Origin: Chitinophagales bacterium
Lineage (GTDB): Bacteria > Bacteroidota > Bacteroidia > Chitinophagales > Saprospiraceae
DNA length: 64,000 nt
Direction of reading: 5' to 3'
Assembly: GCA_013297745.1 (NCBI GenBank)
Contig: JAAFIM010000015.1
Location: 1 to 64,000 of the forward strand
In this document: positions 61,694 to 64,000 of the stretch, piece by piece
How the letters are laid out: each line of letters opens with the position of its first letter
Numbering within the stretch: position 1 is the stretch's first letter
The notes under the pieces: generated by a model
Seen by the model: the letters and a program-made list of their open reading frames with translations, nothing else
What the model was told of the DNA's origin: nothing
Databases searched by the model: none
Program-made: the position numbers and the translations under genes

Positions 61694-64000
61694 ATGGAAA
61701 ATAATCAATATCAAAACCTAATACAAAAAATCGACGAATTTGTACGCAAGTACTATATGAACGACCTCATCCGCGGCTCTTTGCACACTGTAGCTGTGGT
61801 GGTTGCGTCTTTGGTCAGTTTTGCGCTGTTGGAGCATTATATTTTCAACACTTCAGCCTCTTCAATGGCTTTCCGCAAAAGTTTGTTATGGACTTTCACG
61901 GGCGTGAGCGGATTGGCTTTGGCGTATTGGGTGTTGTGGCCGTTGGCGCATTATCTCAAATTGGGTAAAGTTATCAGCCACGAACAAGCCGCCCAAATCA
62001 TCGGCCAACATTTTGGTAATGTAAAAGATAAATTGTTGAATGTGTTGCAACTCAAACAACAAGTTAGTGTAGCCCAAACAGCGTTGGTAGAAGCGAGCAT
62101 CAACCAAAAAATACAAGAATTGCGCCCTGTGCCGTTTAAAGCGGCTATAGATTTGACCGAGAATAAAAAATATGTTCGGTTGGCGATAATTCCCATTTTT
62201 ATACTTTTGGGCTTGTTGGTTTTTTCCAATATCGTAGAAAATTCAGCCAAACGGATTATCAACAACGACCGCGATTTTGAAAAAGATGCTTTATTCAAAT
62301 TGGTGCTGAAAGACATAGAGCCTAAAGTTGTGCAGTTTGAAGATTACGAAATGTTGGTAGAAATTGAAGGCGAAGTTTTGCCCCAAGACGTGTTTATAGA
62401 AGTGGATAATTACCAATACAAATTGGAAAAAGTTAATAATACCACTTTCAAACATAAATTTTTTAAACTGCAAAAAGATGTCAATTTCAAACTTTCGGCG
62501 AGTGGAGCAGCTACCAAAAACGGTAAAATTGATGTGTTGGAAAAACCCAATATCGTTAATTTTGATATAAAACTCAACTATCCGTCTTATGTTGGGCGCA
62601 AAGCCGAAACACTTAGCAATGTGGGCGATTTGACCGTGCCAGCGGGTACGCAATTGGATTGGGCGTTTATGTCGCAATTTACAGATAATGTAGCTTTGAA
62701 ATTTGGCGATGAAACTGCTGCTGAAGCGGTTAGAAATGGCGAAAATGGTTTCACATTCAGCAAAAAAGCACTAAAAGACGGCCAATATAAAATTATAATG
62801 AGTAACAAAAATTTGCCCAATGGCGATTCTGTAACTTATACTTTGTCCGTTGTGCCAGATATGTATCCGACTATAGAAGTGCAAAAATTTCAAGATAGTT
62901 TGAATAAAAAAATGGTGTTTTTTGCAGGAGAAGCTTCAGACGATTATGGGATTAGAAATATCAATTTCCATTATGAATTGAGCCGCGAGGGCAAAATGGT
63001 AGAACAAAAAACTATTCCTTTGGCTTTGGGCAAAGGTCGCCAAGCCGCTTATGAGTATGTTTTAGACATCAATAATTTGCCATTGCAAGCAGGCGATAAA
63101 TTGAGCTATTATTTTCAAGTGTTTGATAATGACGGAGTTAGCGGCAGCAAATCAGCCAAAACTGCAACTATGTTTTACGAATTGCCAACAGTTGCCCAAT
63201 TGGAAAAAATGGAAGCCGAAAACAATTCGGAGATTAAATCCGATTTGGATAAAACGATGGAAGAGTTGAAAGAGTTGCAAAATAATATGCGCAAGGCTCA
63301 AAATTCTATTCTACAAAAAGAAGAACTCAACTGGCAAGACCGCAAAGAGTTGGAAAATCTAATCCAACAGCAAAAAGAGATTGAAAAAAATCTCAAAGAA
63401 GCCAAAGAGAAAATGGACGAAAACAAAAAGAATGCAGAAGAGCAAAAGGAAAAAATTGACCCCAAATTGGCCGAAAAACAGGAAATGTTGGACAAGCTAA
63501 TGGAGGAGTTGATGAACGACGAAATGAAAAAAATGTTTGAAGAGTTGGAAAAAATGCTCGACCAAATGAATAAAGAGCAGGTTATGGAAAAACTCAAAGA
63601 AATGCAAATGTCCGATGAGGAAATGCAAAAAGAGTTGGACAGAATGACCGAATTATTCAAACAACTCGAAGTAGAAAAAGAACTCAACGAAACGATTGAT
63701 AAGTTGGATTCACTCGCTCAAAAACAAGACGAGTTGTCCAAACAAACCGAACAGCAAGAGAACAAAAACGACGCTGCCAAACAAGAAGAGTTGAAAAAAG
63801 AACAAGAAAAACTCAACGAAGAGTTTAAAGACCTCAAAGAAAAATTGGAAAAAACTGCCGAAAAGAACGAAAAATTGGAAGAGCCTATGGAAATGGATAT
63901 GAAAGAATTGGAAGAACAAAGCAAGGACATCCAAGAAGAAATGCAGAATAGCAAAAAAGATTTGGACAAAAAACAAAATAATAAGGCGTCCAAATCCCAG
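61694..64000 (+). CDS. DUF4175-like envelope protein (N-terminal 769 codons, continues past the window)
   Basis: The frame opens at ATG 61694 (MENNQYQNLIQKIDEF) and stays open to the last base. Three membrane helices lie at about 28-48, 57-77 and 155-178, followed by three to four beta-sandwich domains (residues about 190-500) such as YEYVLDINNLPLQAGDKLSY. From about 505 there is a very long, highly charged Lys/Glu coiled coil (EEQKEKIDPKLAEKQEML and similar) to the window end. This is the plan of the large DUF4175 proteins of Bacteroidota, of unknown function, probably a cell-envelope stalk. Confidence 0.82.
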   Translation, partial: MENNQYQNLIQKIDEFVRKYYMNDLIRGSLHTVAVVVASLVSFALLEHYIFNTSASSMAFRKSLLWTFTGVSGLALAYWVLWPLAHYLKLGKVISHEQAAQIIGQHFGNVKDKLLNVLQLKQQVSVAQTALVEASINQKIQELRPVPFKAAIDLTENKKYVRLAIIPIFILLGLLVFSNIVENSAKRIINNDRDFEKDALFKLVLKDIEPKVVQFEDYEMLVEIEGEVLPQDVFIEVDNYQYKLEKVNNTTFKHKFFKLQKDVNFKLSASGAATKNGKIDVLEKPNIVNFDIKLNYPSYVGRKAETLSNVGDLTVPAGTQLDWAFMSQFTDNVALKFGDETAAEAVRNGENGFTFSKKALKDGQYKIIMSNKNLPNGDSVTYTLSVVPDMYPTIEVQKFQDSLNKKMVFFAGEASDDYGIRNINFHYELSREGKMVEQKTIPLALGKGRQAAYEYVLDINNLPLQAGDKLSYYFQVFDNDGVSGSKSAKTATMFYELPTVAQLEKMEAENNSEIKSDLDKTMEELKELQNNMRKAQNSILQKEELNWQDRKELENLIQQQKEIEKNLKEAKEKMDENKKNAEEQKEKIDPKLAEKQEMLDKLMEELMNDEMKKMFEELEKMLDQMNKEQVMEKLKEMQMSDEEMQKELDRMTELFKQLEVEKELNETIDKLDSLAQKQDELSKQTEQQENKNDAAKQEELKKEQEKLNEEFKDLKEKLEKTAEKNEKLEEPMEMDMKELEEQSKDIQEEMQNSKKDLDKKQNNKASKSQ

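Overview
The window reads as a chromosomal segment of a low-GC Bacteroidota bacterium. The pointers are promoters of the TTG / TAnnTTTG type (for example TAACTTTG, TATCTTTG and TACCTTTG just upstream of starts), a type IX secretion (T9SS) C-terminal sorting domain, many lipoproteins, and families typical of the phylum (GSCFA, DUF6702, DUF4175, a Bacteroidota-type ECF sigma/anti-sigma/Spy operon). Genes are compact, occur on both strands and are commonly separated by strong hairpin-plus-T terminators. No rRNA, tRNA, IS element or CRISPR array was seen. The genus could not be determined.

Region by region. 1-3.3 kb: a truncated lipoprotein, a helical secreted protein, a T9SS-exported serine hydrolase and a secreted-protein gene split by an in-frame TGA. 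2.2-6.6 kb: six near-perfect parS centromere sites around the cdsA / CPBP protease / class III aminotransferase operon, suggesting the window lies in the origin half of the chromosome. 6.5-17.5 kb: DUF6702, HupE/UreJ, several secreted or lipoprotein hypotheticals, a HETRH putative metallopeptidase next to a 23-T homopolymer, a GSCFA hydrolase, a duplicated Cys/His protein, a VanX-like dipeptidase, a 23-residue-repeat peptidoglycan-binding protein and an HD phosphohydrolase. 17.5-30 kb: a methyltransferase, a DUF58 protein, a two-gene ATPase + HNH module resembling the Septu anti-phage system, a GNAT, a SpoIIE phosphatase, a pentapeptide protein, thiL, a pentameric ligand-gated ion channel and fhs. 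30-41.6 kb: purine nucleoside phosphorylase, lpxK, a tandem pair of small secreted proteins, fabG, prfA, an ECF sigma/anti-sigma/Spy operon, a GNAT/FemAB-like gene and parE.

41.8-47.1 kb is an accessory block. It holds three membrane proteins of one architecture (two of them a recent tandem duplication that includes the promoter region) and a KAP-type P-loop NTPase carrying an expanded internal repeat. A nested palindromic (REPIN-like) element sits between the duplicates. 47.2-52.5 kb is the rimP-nusA-infB translation/transcription operon; its IF2 has very repetitive N-terminal linkers. 52.6-57.2 kb holds a MerR-like protein, two tandem CpcT/CpeT-like secreted proteins and a pair of isoprenoid genes (type 2 IPP isomerase and HMG-CoA reductase), pointing to a mevalonate route.

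57.3-59.0 kb is the most intriguing locus: a two-gene unit with its own promoter and terminator. It encodes a PRTase-CE-like phosphoribosyltransferase followed by a NADAR-domain protein, a predicted nucleotide/ADP-ribose-based conflict system. The window closes with a further two-TM membrane protein, pyrH, frr and the first 769 codons of a DUF4175 envelope protein that continues past the end. Three candidate defence or conflict islands (20.3, 44.9 and 57.3 kb) therefore sit singly among housekeeping genes, with no visible integrase or transposase.
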